A program made the position numbers and the translations under genes. From Micromonospora avicenniae (GTDB lineage Bacteria > Actinomycetota > Actinomycetes > Mycobacteriales > Micromonosporaceae): a stretch of DNA of 64,000 nt. The notes beneath the pieces are model-generated. The model made no database searches, was not told the origin of the DNA, and saw only the letters and a list, made by a program, of their open reading frames with translations. How positions within the stretch are numbered: the stretch's first letter is position 1; the number at the start of each line of letters is the position of its first letter. Shown in pieces: positions 9,716 through 17,828 of the stretch. The stretch is taken from assembly GCF_900156065.1 (NCBI RefSeq), contig NZ_FTNF01000003.1, forward strand, positions 432,783 to 496,782, in the 5' to 3' direction.

Positions 9716-10821
9716 CAGTCACCATCACCCGGCCGGTCCGTCGCCGGCCCGTCTTCCACCCGCTCCCGGTCGCCGCCGTCGACCGGCTCACCGACGACGC
9801 CGTGGCGATCACCTTCGCCGTGCCCGAGGAGCTGCGGGACACGTTCGCGTTCCGTGCCGGGCAGCACCTGACCGTGCGGCGCGCCGCCGAGGACGGCACC
9901 GACGTGCGCCGGTCGTACTCGATCTGCTCCACCCCGGACGACCTGGCTCGACACGGCCGGCTACGCATCGGCGTGCGGGAGGTGCCCGGCGGCGCCTTCT
10001 CCACATTCGCCTGCGGAGTGCTGCGCGACGGCGAGACCGTCGACGTGCTGCCCCCGCTCGGCCACTTCACGTCCGCGTTCGACCCGGGCCGCGCCCGCCA
10101 CTACGGGGCGATCGTGGCCGGATCCGGCATCACCCCGGTGCTCGCGCTGGTCTCGACCGCGCTCGCCGTGGAACCGGCCAGCACCTTCACCCTGGTGTAC
10201 GGCAACCGGCGCACGAACACCGTGATGTTCGCCGAGGAGTTGGCCGACCTGAAGGACCGCTATCCCACCCGGCTGCACCTGGTGCACGTGCTCTCCCGGG
10301 AACAGGGTGAATCGCCGCTGCTCTCCGGGCGGATCGACGCAGACCGGATGGTTCGCCTGCTGGAGACGATCGTGCCGGGTGAGCGCATCGAGGAGTGGTT
10401 CCTCTGCGGCCCGTACGGCATGGTGGTCGACGTCCGGGAGACGCTAGCCGCGCGTGGCGTTCCGGAGCCGGCGGTGCACACGGAGCTGTTCCACGTCGAC
10501 GCCCCGCCGGAGCCGCCGCGCCGGCCCGTGGACGAGGCCGGGGCCGGCACGGAGGTGACGATCGTGCTGGACGGCCGATCGTCGAGCCTCACCATGCGTC
10601 GTGACGAGCGGGTGCTGGACGCGGCGCTGAAGGTCCGCGGCGAGCTGCCGTACGCCTGCAAGGGCGGGGTCTGCTCGACCTGCAAGGCGAAGGTTGTGGA
10701 GGGCGAGGTCGAGATGGCCCGCAACTACGCCCTGGAACCTGACGAGATCGCCGCCGGCTACGTGCTGACCTGCCAGTCGAGTCCGGTCACCGACAAACTG
10801 GTCGTCGACTACGACGCGTGA
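9712..10821 (+). CDS. paaE: Phenylacetyl-CoA epoxidase reductase PaaE
   Basis: This 369-residue electron-transfer subunit has an N-terminal FAD-binding ferredoxin reductase domain (RRSYSICSTPD near residue 65), an NAD(P)H-binding domain (IVAGSGITPVLALVSTAL, then FLCGPYGMV), and a C-terminal plant-type [2Fe-2S] domain with CKGGVCSTCKAKV and a later CQSS. It passes electrons from NADPH to the PaaA di-iron site. The GTG at 9712 overlaps the paaD stop. It is the last gene of the operon; a structured region follows at 10858-10937. Confidence 0.94.
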   Translation: MTVTITRPVRRRPVFHPLPVAAVDRLTDDAVAITFAVPEELRDTFAFRAGQHLTVRRAAEDGTDVRRSYSICSTPDDLARHGRLRIGVREVPGGAFSTFACGVLRDGETVDVLPPLGHFTSAFDPGRARHYGAIVAGSGITPVLALVSTALAVEPASTFTLVYGNRRTNTVMFAEELADLKDRYPTRLHLVHVLSREQGESPLLSGRIDADRMVRLLETIVPGERIEEWFLCGPYGMVVDVRETLAARGVPEPAVHTELFHVDAPPEPPRRPVDEAGAGTEVTIVLDGRSSSLTMRRDERVLDAALKVRGELPYACKGGVCSTCKAKVVEGEVEMARNYALEPDEIAAGYVLTCQSSPVTDKLVVDYDA

Positions 10822-10857
10822 CAGTCATCTCTGAAGCGGGTTGTTGGTCACTGTGAC

Positions 10858-10937
10858 GGAAGGTAGGCTGTAAGCGCCAAGAGCAGTAGCACTTGGAAGT
10901 GGACCCGGCAGCCTTCCGGACGGTGGGTGGGCCGGGT
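10858..10937 (+). ncRNA. Structured 3' region after paaE: candidate small RNA or terminator
   Basis: Three helices can be drawn on the plus strand: a bulged P1 (GGAA 10858-10861 and GGCTG 10866-10870 with CAGCC 10909-10913 and TTCC 10914-10917), P2 (CCAAG 10877-10881 with CTTGG 10892-10896), and P3 (ACCCGGC 10903-10909 with GCCGGGT 10931-10937, then TT). P1 and P3 share base 10909, so they compete slightly. The simplest reading is the paa operon terminator. A processed 3' small RNA is an alternative. No known RNA family was recognised. Confidence 0.35.
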
Positions 10938-10945
10938 TTCGCGCT

Positions 10946-11476
10946 TCACAGCTGATGTGATTCGACTACCGTCCGTTGGACGGCAGCCCTCCACCGGCCT
11001 CGTTTGGCCCAGCACCACGCGAGTGCGTCAGGGATCGCGAGCAGGCACTCTTCGTGTGCCCGCAGATGGTCGTACCGCAGCGTGTCGGACAGCCCGGCTC
11101 GCTGAACCTCATCGAACAAGAGTCGGCGATCTGCCTTGAGCGTCGAGTCGTCTCGCTCAATGACCAGCCGAGCCGCGTTGATCTTGGCAGCATACGCGAC
11201 GAGGCTTACCAGGCACGCGTCCCGCGCGACCTTCATGTTCGGGTGATTGCTCGCATCCAGGATCACCGCCTGTACGCCGAGCCCGTTGATCGCACCGACG
11301 ATTTGCCGCCGTCTGTCGTCACGTTCCTTATGGAAGTGAATTCGGCGCTGACTGGGCAGGACCAGGCTGCGCATCACTTTGCGGGCGGATGAGAGATTCG
11401 GCGTGAGGACGACCGCAGCGGCGATGAGTAGTCCCCGCTCCTTGGTCTCGTCCACGAACACGTGGGCACTCATCAT
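10946..11476 (-). CDS. Uncharacterised protein, possible DUF3800/RNase H-like
   Basis: This 176-residue protein begins MMSAHVFVDETKERG. AGGAGG sits three bases before the first ATG and six before the second (11473), so the second is the better start. The early acidic motif VDETK, a second Asp in AVILDASN and a third cluster, IERDDS, sit at the ends of predicted beta strands. This is the pattern of DUF3800-like RNase H-fold proteins, which have YIDESG at the N-terminus. The similarity is by eye only. The gene lies 30 bases after the 131-residue gene at 11507-11902 and is evidently co-transcribed with it. There are no membrane segments or signal peptide. Function is unknown. Confidence 0.72.
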   Translation of the reverse strand: MMSAHVFVDETKERGLLIAAAVVLTPNLSSARKVMRSLVLPSQRRIHFHKERDDRRRQIVGAINGLGVQAVILDASNHPNMKVARDACLVSLVAYAAKINAARLVIERDDSTLKADRRLLFDEVQRAGLSDTLRYDHLRAHEECLLAIPDALAWCWAKRGRWRAAVQRTVVESHQL

Positions 11477-11506
11477 CCGCCTCCTTCCCTCGGCCGTGTC
11501 GGTCGC

Positions 11507-11902
11507 CTACGCGTTGACGATCTCGCGAATGCGGCTAAGACGTTCGGCAGGGCTGAGAGCCGCCAGGTTGCCAGCCCCGATCCCGTCCAGCACGCCTCGC
11601 ACGTCGCATTCGTCAGGCTGGAGAACGGCGTCGATCACGCGCGCTCGTGACCCGCCGTCACGTTGGTAGATCCAGACCGTCTGCCACTGGCGTGGCTCAC
11701 TGTTCAATTCGGCGTTGAGCCGCTCGGGGGGGAAGAATCCGAGTCCCGCCGCTCTCAGCGTGTCCGCGATCTCGGCCAGCACCCAACGGCCGAGCTTCTT
11801 GTAGCCGAGTTCGTCGCGCAGTTCGCCGAGAGTTGCCTCAGTGAGCCCGCCGTCCTGCCGGCATCGAGCGCTGATGCTCAGTACCGTGTCGTCATCGCCC
11901 AA
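11507..11902 (-). CDS. Uncharacterised 131-residue protein, first gene of a two-gene cassette
   Basis: I do not recognise this family. The start is the TTG at 11902, supported by GGAGG six bases upstream; no in-frame ATG or GTG gives a better site. The protein is mixed alpha/beta. The N-terminal helices (LGELRDELGYKKLGRWVLAEIADTLRAAGL) could form a small winged-helix or DNA-binding unit. The middle part (NSEPRQWQTVWIYQRDGG) is strand-rich. The end (LSPAERLSRIREIVNA) is helical. It is followed after 30 bases by the DUF3800-like gene on the same strand. The pair stands alone between the paa operon and mqnC, behind an AT-rich leader, which suggests acquisition as a unit. Confidence 0.72.
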   Translation of the reverse strand: MGDDDTVLSISARCRQDGGLTEATLGELRDELGYKKLGRWVLAEIADTLRAAGLGFFPPERLNAELNSEPRQWQTVWIYQRDGGSRARVIDAVLQPDECDVRGVLDGIGAGNLAALSPAERLSRIREIVNA

Positions 11903-11963
11903 CTTCTGCCTCCGAGGGGTGAGCGGAGTTCGTAAATATGATGGTGATGGATGTCGTCCAAGT

Positions 11964-12010
11964 TGTCAACGACACGAAAATATTTTATTTTTGATCTTGA
12001 AATTTGATTT
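11964..12010 (-). promoter_or_regulatory. AT-rich patch upstream of the two-gene cassette
   Basis: Bases 11975-12010 are strikingly AT-rich for this genome, including the palindrome AAAATATTTT and a poly-T run. A perfect minus-strand TTGACA hexamer lies at 11969-11964, but no convincing -10 hexamer is present 16-18 bases on. The patch could be a promoter region for the cassette, a binding site for the xenogeneic silencer Lsr2, or simply foreign DNA. The mqnC promoter must also lie in the 195-base gap 11903-12097. Confidence 0.45.
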
Positions 12011-12097
12011 GGTGAACGCGTTGGGCCCGGGACTACCTCACGGGACGAAACGCCCGTCCATGGCCGTCTGCGCCGGTCGGCGTAGGCTCGGGGTGTG

Positions 12098-13282
12098 ATG
12101 GTGAGGGAGATCGACGACATCCTGCAGCGCGGCGCGGACGGCGGGCGGATCACGCCCGAGGAGGCTCTGCTTCTCTACACCGACGCGCCCTTCCACGCCC
12201 TCGGCGAGGCGGCCGACGCGGTGCGCCGCCGGCGCTACCCGGACAACATCGTCACGTATCTGATCGATCGCAACATCAACTACACGAACGTCTGCGTGAC
12301 GGCGTGCAAGTTCTGCGCCTTCTACCGGGCGCCGAAGCACAGCGAGGGCTGGACCCACTCGACCGAGGAGATCCTGCGTCGCTGCGGCGAGGCGGTCGAC
12401 CTGGGCGCCACCCAGGTGATGCTCCAGGGCGGGCACCACCCGGAGTACGGCGTGGAGTACTACGAGGAGCTTTTCTCCGCGGTCAAGCAGGCGTACCCCC
12501 AGCTGGCGATCCACTCGATCGGTCCGAGCGAGATCCTGCACATGGCCAAGGTCTCCGGAGTGAGCCTGGATGAGGCGATCGCCCGGATCAAGGCGGCGGG
12601 GCTCGACTCGATCGCGGGCGCCGGCGCGGAGATGCTGCCCGAGCGGCCGCGTAAGGCCATCGCCCCGCTGAAGGAGTCCGGCGAGCGCTGGCTGGAGGTC
12701 ATGGAGCTGGCGCACCGGCAGGGCCTCGAGTCCACCGCGACGATGATGATGGGCACCGGCGAGACCAACGCGGAGCGGATCGAGCACCTGCGGATGATCC
12801 GCGACGTGCAGGACCGCACCGGCGGCTTCCGCGCGTTCATCCCGTGGACGTACCAGCCGGAGAACAACCACCTGAAGGGGCGCACCCAGGCGACCACGCT
12901 GGAGTACCTGCGCCTGATCGCGGTGGCCCGGCTCTTCTTCGAGACCGTGCCGCACCTGCAGGCGTCCTGGCTGACCACCGGCAAGGACGTCGGCCAGCTC
13001 GCGCTGCACATGGGAGTGGACGACCTCGGCTCGATCATGCTGGAGGAGAACGTCATCTCCTCGGCCGGGGCCCGGCACCGGTCCAACCTGCACGAGCTGA
13101 TCTCGATGATCCGTACGGCCGGCCGGATCCCGGCCCAGCGGGACACTCTCTACCACCGGCTCGCCGTGCACTGGACCCCGGAGGACGACCCGACCGACGA
13201 CCGGGTGGTGTCGCACTTCTCCTCGATCGCCATCCCGGGTGGGGGCGTCGGGAAGTCCCTGCCGCTGGTCCAGGCCAACTGA
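12098..13282 (+). CDS. mqnC: Cyclic dehypoxanthinyl futalosine synthase MqnC (radical SAM)
   Basis: This 394-residue radical SAM enzyme has the [4Fe-4S] motif C66-VTA-C70-KF-C73 near the N-terminus. It also carries the family blocks TQVMLQGGHHPEYGVEYYE, IHSIGPSEI and TMMMGTGET. It cyclises dehypoxanthinyl futalosine, the third step after MqnA in the futalosine pathway to menaquinone. The ATG at 12098 is preferred, but GTG codons at 12095 and 12101 are close alternatives and there is no clear ribosome site, so the mRNA may be leaderless. It stands alone with its own terminator. Confidence 0.95.
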   Translation: MVREIDDILQRGADGGRITPEEALLLYTDAPFHALGEAADAVRRRRYPDNIVTYLIDRNINYTNVCVTACKFCAFYRAPKHSEGWTHSTEEILRRCGEAVDLGATQVMLQGGHHPEYGVEYYEELFSAVKQAYPQLAIHSIGPSEILHMAKVSGVSLDEAIARIKAAGLDSIAGAGAEMLPERPRKAIAPLKESGERWLEVMELAHRQGLESTATMMMGTGETNAERIEHLRMIRDVQDRTGGFRAFIPWTYQPENNHLKGRTQATTLEYLRLIAVARLFFETVPHLQASWLTTGKDVGQLALHMGVDDLGSIMLEENVISSAGARHRSNLHELISMIRTAGRIPAQRDTLYHRLAVHWTPEDDPTDDRVVSHFSSIAIPGGGVGKSLPLVQAN

Positions 13283-13360
13283 CTTGAAGAGCCCGCGCCG
13301 GAGTGTGGGCGGATGACGGATCGCCGGGCGACCGGGGGGCGTTCGGCTGACGCCAGCGGC

Positions 13361-13390
13361 GCGGGCGGGATGGGCGACCATCCCGCCCGC
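13361..13390 (+). terminator. Terminator after mqnC
   Basis: Perfect 13-bp arms (13361-13373 and 13378-13390) with a GCGA loop, about 80 bases after the mqnC stop. There is no T run, which is common in high-GC actinobacteria. Confidence 0.7.
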
Positions 13391-13508
13391 ACCGTTCATC
13401 CGACCCCGGACGAGTCCGCACCGCCGGCGCTGGCGCGACACATCGGCGTTCGATAACGTCCGCTCGGGTTCGTGAAGCCACTTCTTTTCCTCATCCCCCG
13501 GGGGACCG

Positions 13509-14759
13509 ATGAAACCGTTCCACCGATCCGCCCTCGCGCGCATCGGCACCGTGGCTCTGGTCGTGGCCGGCGGCCTGGCCGCCGTGGCCGCCCCGGCACA
13601 CGCCGCCGCCAAGCCGGAGATCAACGTCATTCCGATCAGCACCGAGCTGGCCAAAGGCGTGAAGGCGGCTACGGCCAAACCGTTCAAATTCACCGTGACG
13701 AACAGCGGGAACGCTGCGGCGAAGTCAGTCGTCTTTCGGGTGAACACCGGCTCTCTCAACGCGAAGCGGGTCGGCTTCGTAGTGCCCGACGGCTGCAGGA
13801 TCTTCTCGGCGTGGCTCTACGAGTGCCGCCTGCCCGACCTGCCCCCGGGCGCCAGCGAGGACTTCGGAGTGCCGCTGTTCAGCACGGGGGGCAGGGGCGA
13901 CGGCGGGGTGATGTACGTCGGTGCGTACTCGAGGGACCCCGAAGGCCAGGACGACGGCGAGGTCCTCACCGTGCCGGTCCGGGTGTCGAAGCCCGGGTAC
14001 GACCTGACCTCCTGGGTACAGGACGTCCAGGCGAACGTCGTGGTCAACGGCGCGGTCCAGGACGAGCCGGACCTGAAGCCGGTGCCGCGCGGCGAGACGG
14101 TGCCGCTGGACTGGGCGGTCTACAACGGCGGCAGCCGCAAGGCGACGGGCATCTCGTACGGGTTGACCGTGCCGGCGGGCGTCAGCTTCGTGCAGAAGCC
14201 GGAGGGCTGCATCGAGCAGGAGATCGTCGGCAAGGCTCAGCTGCTCTGCGACGACCCCGGTGTGATCCTCAAGCCGGGGGAGTACTACACCGCCGACGTC
14301 CGGGTGAAGGTCGGCGAGGATGTGACCGAGCCGGTGCTCAAGGAGGGCGACCTCTTCGCGATCAGCCTGGACGCGGCCGAGGGGCCGGCGGCCGAGCAGC
14401 CGCGGGTCGCCACGGCGCAGCAGCGCAAAGCCTTCACCGAGGTTGACATTCTCGACAACCACACCACCTTCGAGGCGTTCGTGGAGCTGTCCGCGCAGCC
14501 CACGCCGACCCCGACGCCCACCGTCACGCCGACCGGCGAGCCGACGGCGACCCCCACTCCGAGCAGCTCGGCCACCACCACTCCGGCACCGGGCGGTGGC
14601 GGTGGTGGTGACGGCGGCCTGCCGGTGACCGGTGTGCAGGTCAGCCTGATCGGTGGCATCGGCGGGGCGATCCTGCTGGCCGGCGGCGCGCTGCTGCTGA
14701 TGTCCCGGCGGCGCCGGGTCGTGCTGGTGGCGCCGGGCGACGAGAAGCCGACCGACTGA
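13509..14759 (+). CDS. LPXTG-anchored cell-surface protein
   Basis: This 416-residue secreted protein has a Sec signal peptide with cleavage likely after AHA (residues 1-33). Two DUF11/CARDB-like beta-sandwich regions follow (FKFTVTNSGNAAAKSVVFRV near residue 60 and LDWAVYNGGSRKATGISYGL near residue 200). A Thr/Pro-rich wall-spanning stretch (about residues 330-360) and a Gly-rich stretch come next. The C-terminus has the sorting motif LPVTG (371-375), a hydrophobic helix and RRRR. A sortase should therefore link it to peptidoglycan. The tail after RRRR is longer than usual (about 13 residues). No sortase gene is in the window. The gene is monocistronic, with a hairpin on each side. Confidence 0.85.
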   Translation: MKPFHRSALARIGTVALVVAGGLAAVAAPAHAAAKPEINVIPISTELAKGVKAATAKPFKFTVTNSGNAAAKSVVFRVNTGSLNAKRVGFVVPDGCRIFSAWLYECRLPDLPPGASEDFGVPLFSTGGRGDGGVMYVGAYSRDPEGQDDGEVLTVPVRVSKPGYDLTSWVQDVQANVVVNGAVQDEPDLKPVPRGETVPLDWAVYNGGSRKATGISYGLTVPAGVSFVQKPEGCIEQEIVGKAQLLCDDPGVILKPGEYYTADVRVKVGEDVTEPVLKEGDLFAISLDAAEGPAAEQPRVATAQQRKAFTEVDILDNHTTFEAFVELSAQPTPTPTPTVTPTGEPTATPTPSSSATTTPAPGGGGGGDGGLPVTGVQVSLIGGIGGAILLAGGALLLMSRRRRVVLVAPGDEKPTD

Positions 14760-14775
14760 CGCGTATCGCTGGAAA

Positions 14776-14807
14776 GGGGGCAGGGTGACGTACGTCACCC
14801 CGCCCCC
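14776..14807 (+). terminator. Terminator after the LPXTG protein gene
   Basis: A 32-base near-perfect palindrome with 16-base half arms and one mismatch, starting 17 bases after the stop codon and followed by TCT. Confidence 0.8.
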
Positions 14808-14864
14808 TCTGCGTACACCGAACCCACCGGTGCTCCGGTACGGGGCGGCTGGCAGAGTGGAGGG

Positions 14865-15575
14865 GTGAGTCGCACCCCCTACGGCCAGCGCGCCAGCCTG
14901 GACAAGCAGCCGCACGAGGTCGCCGCGATGTTCGACGGTGTGGCGGCGCGTTACGACCTGACGAACACGGTCCTCTCCTTCGGGCAGGACCGGTCCTGGC
15001 GGCGGGCCACCCGGGCCGCGCTCGGGTTGCGTCCCGGCGAGCGGGTGCTCGACGTGGGTGCCGGCACCGGGGTCTCGACCGAGGAACTGGCCCAGTCCGG
15101 GGCGTACGCGGTCGGTGCGGACCTCTCCCTCGGCATGCTGTACGCCGGCAAGCACAGCCGGCCGAGTGTGCCGCTGCTGGCCGGGGACGCGCTGCGGCTG
15201 CCGTTCGCCGACGCGAGCTTCGACGCGGTGACCATCTCCTTCGCGTTGCGCAACGTCGCCGACGCCGATGCCGCGCTGCGTGAACTGGCCCGGGTCACCC
15301 GGCCCGGTGGTCGGCTGGTGGTGTGCGAGTTCAGCACCCCGGTCAACCCGGCGTTCCGTACCGTCTACCTCTCCTACCTGATGCGCTCGCTGCCGGCGGT
15401 CGCCCGCGCGGTCTCCAGCAACCCCGACGCGTACGTCTATCTCGCCGAGTCGATCCGCGCCTGGCCTGATCAGCCGGCGCTCGCCGCGCGGGTCGGTGCG
15501 GCCGGCTGGCGGAAGGTGGCCTGGCGCAATCTGACCGGCGGGATCGTCGCTCTGCACCGGGCCGTCCGCGAGTAG
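14865..15575 (+). CDS. menG: Demethylmenaquinone methyltransferase
   Basis: This 236-residue MenG/UbiE-family SAM methyltransferase has family motif [12 protein letters not shown] near residue 28 and motif [10 protein letters not shown] near residue 62. SFALRNV and [12 protein letters not shown] are further conserved blocks. It methylates the naphthoquinone ring of demethylmenaquinone, the last ring modification of menaquinone. The start is the GTG at 14865. It sits between mqnC and the menaquinone reductase, which supports the menaquinone rather than ubiquinone role; actinobacteria use menaquinone. Confidence 0.93.
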   Translation: MSRTPYGQRASLDKQPHEVAAMFDGVAARYDLTNTVLSFGQDRSWRRATRAALGLRPGERVLDVGAGTGVSTEELAQSGAYAVGADLSLGMLYAGKHSRPSVPLLAGDALRLPFADASFDAVTISFALRNVADADAALRELARVTRPGGRLVVCEFSTPVNPAFRTVYLSYLMRSLPAVARAVSSNPDAYVYLAESIRAWPDQPALAARVGAAGWRKVAWRNLTGGIVALHRAVRE

Positions 15576-15652
15576 TCGGATAGCCGCTGCCACCCAGTCG
15601 CTTTTCTGCGAATATCCGTTTTTAGTCCACTTTGCGTCGTAAGCTCGCCCCC

Positions 15653-15877
15653 ATGACGGGACCAGAGCCGGCGGACCGGGTGGACGCCACCGACGACGAC
15701 GCGGCCGAACTCATCGCGCAGCTGCGGGAGCTGGCCGGCGCCGATCCGGCCGACGTCCGTCAGGTGGTGGCCGAGGTGCTCGCCGCGTTGGACCGCGCGG
15801 CCGGCGGTGCGCTGCGCGACCATCTCCCCGAAACGATCCGCGTCGACGCGGGCCTCGACGCCCCCAGCCGGGCCTGA
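15653..15877 (+). CDS. Small acidic hypothetical protein
   Basis: This 74-residue protein is rich in Asp, Glu and Ala (TDDDAAELIAQLRELAGADPADVRQVVAEVLAALDR region) and predicted to be all helical. The ATG at 15653 is preferred over a TTG at 15632, since the sequence before it looks like untranslated leader. Codon usage has the GC third-position bias of real genes here. No family or function is recognised. It lies between menG and the Rex-like site before the menaquinone reductase. Confidence 0.55.
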   Translation: MTGPEPADRVDATDDDAAELIAQLRELAGADPADVRQVVAEVLAALDRAAGGALRDHLPETIRVDAGLDAPSRA

Positions 15878-16000
15878 GGGCGCGGCGAGTAAACCTGACA
15901 CCGACCGCTCTCGATGTGCTCGAAGGTGTCACATCGGTAACTTAGGCCCCCCTGGTCAAGCGCGGATGAGACGTCGGTCATAGACTCCCAGCGGTTGGCT

Positions 16001-16016
16001 TGTGAAGCATTTCACG
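16001..16016. promoter_or_regulatory. Rex-like operator upstream of the menaquinone reductase
   Basis: The 16-mer TGTGAAGCATTTCACG closely matches the Streptomyces Rex operator form TGTGAACNNNTTCACA: the two half-sites TGTGAA and TTCAC are intact, with differences at the central C and the last base. It ends 21 bases before the ATG at 16038, downstream of a possible -10 hexamer TAGACT (15982-15987), where repressor binding would block transcription. Rex senses the NADH/NAD+ ratio and controls respiratory genes, so the location is sensible. Confidence 0.6.
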
Positions 16017-16037
16017 AGCAGGCGGGAGGAGGCGCGG

Positions 16038-17315
16038 ATGTCCGCGGTGGAGCATGACGCCGATGTGATCGTCGTGGGCGCCGGTCCCGGTGGCTCGGCT
16101 ACGGCATACCACCTGGCCCAGCACGGGGTACGGGTGCTGTTGCTGGAGAAGACCGAGTTCCCGCGGGAGAAGGTCTGTGGCGACGGGTTGACCCCCCGCG
16201 CGGTGCGCCAGCTGATCCGGATGGGTGTGGACACCTCGCCCGAGGCGGGGTGGCTGCACAACCGGGGGCTGCGGGTGATCGGCGGTGGCGTCCGGCTGGA
16301 ACTGGACTGGCCCGACCTCGCGAGCTTCCCCAACTACGGCCTGGTCCGTACCCGGATGGACTTCGACCAACTGCTCTCCGAGCGAGCCGTCGCCGCCGGT
16401 GCCACGCTGCGCACGAACACCAACGTCGTCGGCCCGGTGCTCGACGCCGACGGTCGCGTGATCGGTGTTCAGGCCGAGGTCGGGCCGGACAAGGCCCCCG
16501 AAACCTTCCACGCCCCGCTGGTGGTCGCGGCCGACGGCGTCTCCGGCCGCTTCCCGCTCGCGCTCGGGCTGGCCAAGCGCGAGGACCGGCCGATCGGGGT
16601 GGCCGTGCGCCGCTACTACCGCTCCCCGGCGAAGCACGACGACGACTACCTGGAGTCCTGGCTCGAACTGCGTAGCAAGGAGAGCGGCGACAACCTGCTG
16701 CCCGGCTACGGCTGGATCTTCGGCCTCGGTGACGGTCGGGTCAACGTGGGACTCGGGGTACTCAACTCGTCCTCCGCGTTCGGGAAGACCAACTACCGCC
16801 GGCTGCTCACCGACTGGCTGGCGAACACCCCAGAGGACTGGGGGATGACCGACGAGACCAATGCGGACGGTCCGATCCTCGGCGCCGCGCTGCCGATGGG
16901 CTTCAACCGCGTCCCGCACTACACCCGCGGGGTGCTGCTGGTCGGTGACTCCGGCGGCATGGTGAACCCGTTCAACGGCGAGGGCATCGCGTACGCCATG
17001 GAGTCCGGCGAGCTGGCCGCGGAGATCGTCGTGCAGGCGTTGGCCCGACCGGCCGGCGTGGAGCGCGAGCGGGCTTTGCAGGCGTACCCGGCCGAGCTCA
17101 AGGCCCGGTTCGGCGGCTACTACCGGCTCGGCGGCGTGTTCGTGAAGCTCATCGGCCGCCCCGAGGTGATGCGGATGGCGACGAAGCACGGCATGCCGCA
17201 CCCGACGCTGATGCGCTTCGTGCTGAAGCTGTTGGCCAACCTGACCGACCCGCGCGGCGGGGACGCGATGGACCGGGTCATCAATGCGATGACCCGGGTT
17301 GCGCCGGCGGTATGA
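16038..17315 (+). CDS. menJ: Geranylgeranyl reductase-family FAD protein, probable menaquinone reductase
   Basis: This 425-residue flavoprotein has the dinucleotide-binding fingerprint VIVVGAGPGGSATAYHLA near residue 11, EKTEFPREKVCGDGLTPRAV near residue 40, and GVLLVGDSGGMVNPFNGEGIAYAMESG near residue 300. It is the type that saturates one isoprene unit of menaquinone in mycobacteria (MenJ); chlorophyll or archaeal lipid reductases are paralogues. The ATG at 16038 is chosen because GGGAGGAGG is placed five bases upstream; a GTG at 16002 lies within the Rex-like operator. The 133-base gap to nuoA leaves room for a separate nuo promoter. Confidence 0.87.
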   Translation: MSAVEHDADVIVVGAGPGGSATAYHLAQHGVRVLLLEKTEFPREKVCGDGLTPRAVRQLIRMGVDTSPEAGWLHNRGLRVIGGGVRLELDWPDLASFPNYGLVRTRMDFDQLLSERAVAAGATLRTNTNVVGPVLDADGRVIGVQAEVGPDKAPETFHAPLVVAADGVSGRFPLALGLAKREDRPIGVAVRRYYRSPAKHDDDYLESWLELRSKESGDNLLPGYGWIFGLGDGRVNVGLGVLNSSSAFGKTNYRRLLTDWLANTPEDWGMTDETNADGPILGAALPMGFNRVPHYTRGVLLVGDSGGMVNPFNGEGIAYAMESGELAAEIVVQALARPAGVERERALQAYPAELKARFGGYYRLGGVFVKLIGRPEVMRMATKHGMPHPTLMRFVLKLLANLTDPRGGDAMDRVINAMTRVAPAV

Positions 17316-17448
17316 CATAGACCCCCGGTGACCTGCGAAGGGACCGGACCGGTCGGACAGACCCGCCCCCCGGCGGCGAACACTTCGGGGGACGTGAATA
17401 GTGTGATTCTCGTCAACGAGGGCAGGGAAGGACGAGCAGGAGAAGAAG

Positions 17449-17814
17449 ATGTCGCTCTCGCCTTACGCACCCATCATCGGGCTGTTCGCCCTCGCCGCGG
17501 CGTTCGCGCTGTTCTCCGTGGCCGCCGCCCGCTTCGCCGGCCCCCGGCGATACAACAAGGCCAAACTCGAGGCGTACGAGTGCGGCATCGAGCCCAGCCC
17601 GCAGCCGGTGGGCGGCGGGCGTTTCCCGATCAAGTTCTACCTGACGGCGATGCTCTTCATCGTCTTCGACATCGAGATCATCTTCCTCTACCCGTGGGCG
17701 GTCTCGTTCGACGCCCTGCCGATCTTCGGCTTCGTGGAGATGGTCCTGTTCATCGTCGCGGTCTTCGTCGCGTACGCCTACGTGTGGCGGCGCGGCGGCC
17801 TGGACTGGGACTGA
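17449..17814 (+). CDS. nuoA: NADH-quinone oxidoreductase subunit A
   Basis: This 121-residue membrane subunit has three hydrophobic helices and the conserved loop YECGIEP after the first. It starts at the ATG at 17449 after a GGAGAAG ribosome site and opens the 14-gene nuo operon, in the standard order A to N. NuoA lies in the membrane arm next to the quinone site with NuoH. The nuo promoter should be in 17316-17448, where no clear consensus was found. Confidence 0.95.
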   Translation: MSLSPYAPIIGLFALAAAFALFSVAAARFAGPRRYNKAKLEAYECGIEPSPQPVGGGRFPIKFYLTAMLFIVFDIEIIFLYPWAVSFDALPIFGFVEMVLFIVAVFVAYAYVWRRGGLDWD

Positions 17815-17828
17815 GGAAGGAACGTCAG

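Noticed and set aside
12012..12022. Second Rex site upstream of mqnC (GTGAACGCGTT)
   Set aside because: Only one half-site matches; the other half reads GGGC instead of TTCACA-like bases.
17316..17448. Rex site before nuoA (GTGAATAGTGTGATTC)
   Set aside because: The sequence is a direct rather than inverted arrangement and lacks a TTCAC half-site.
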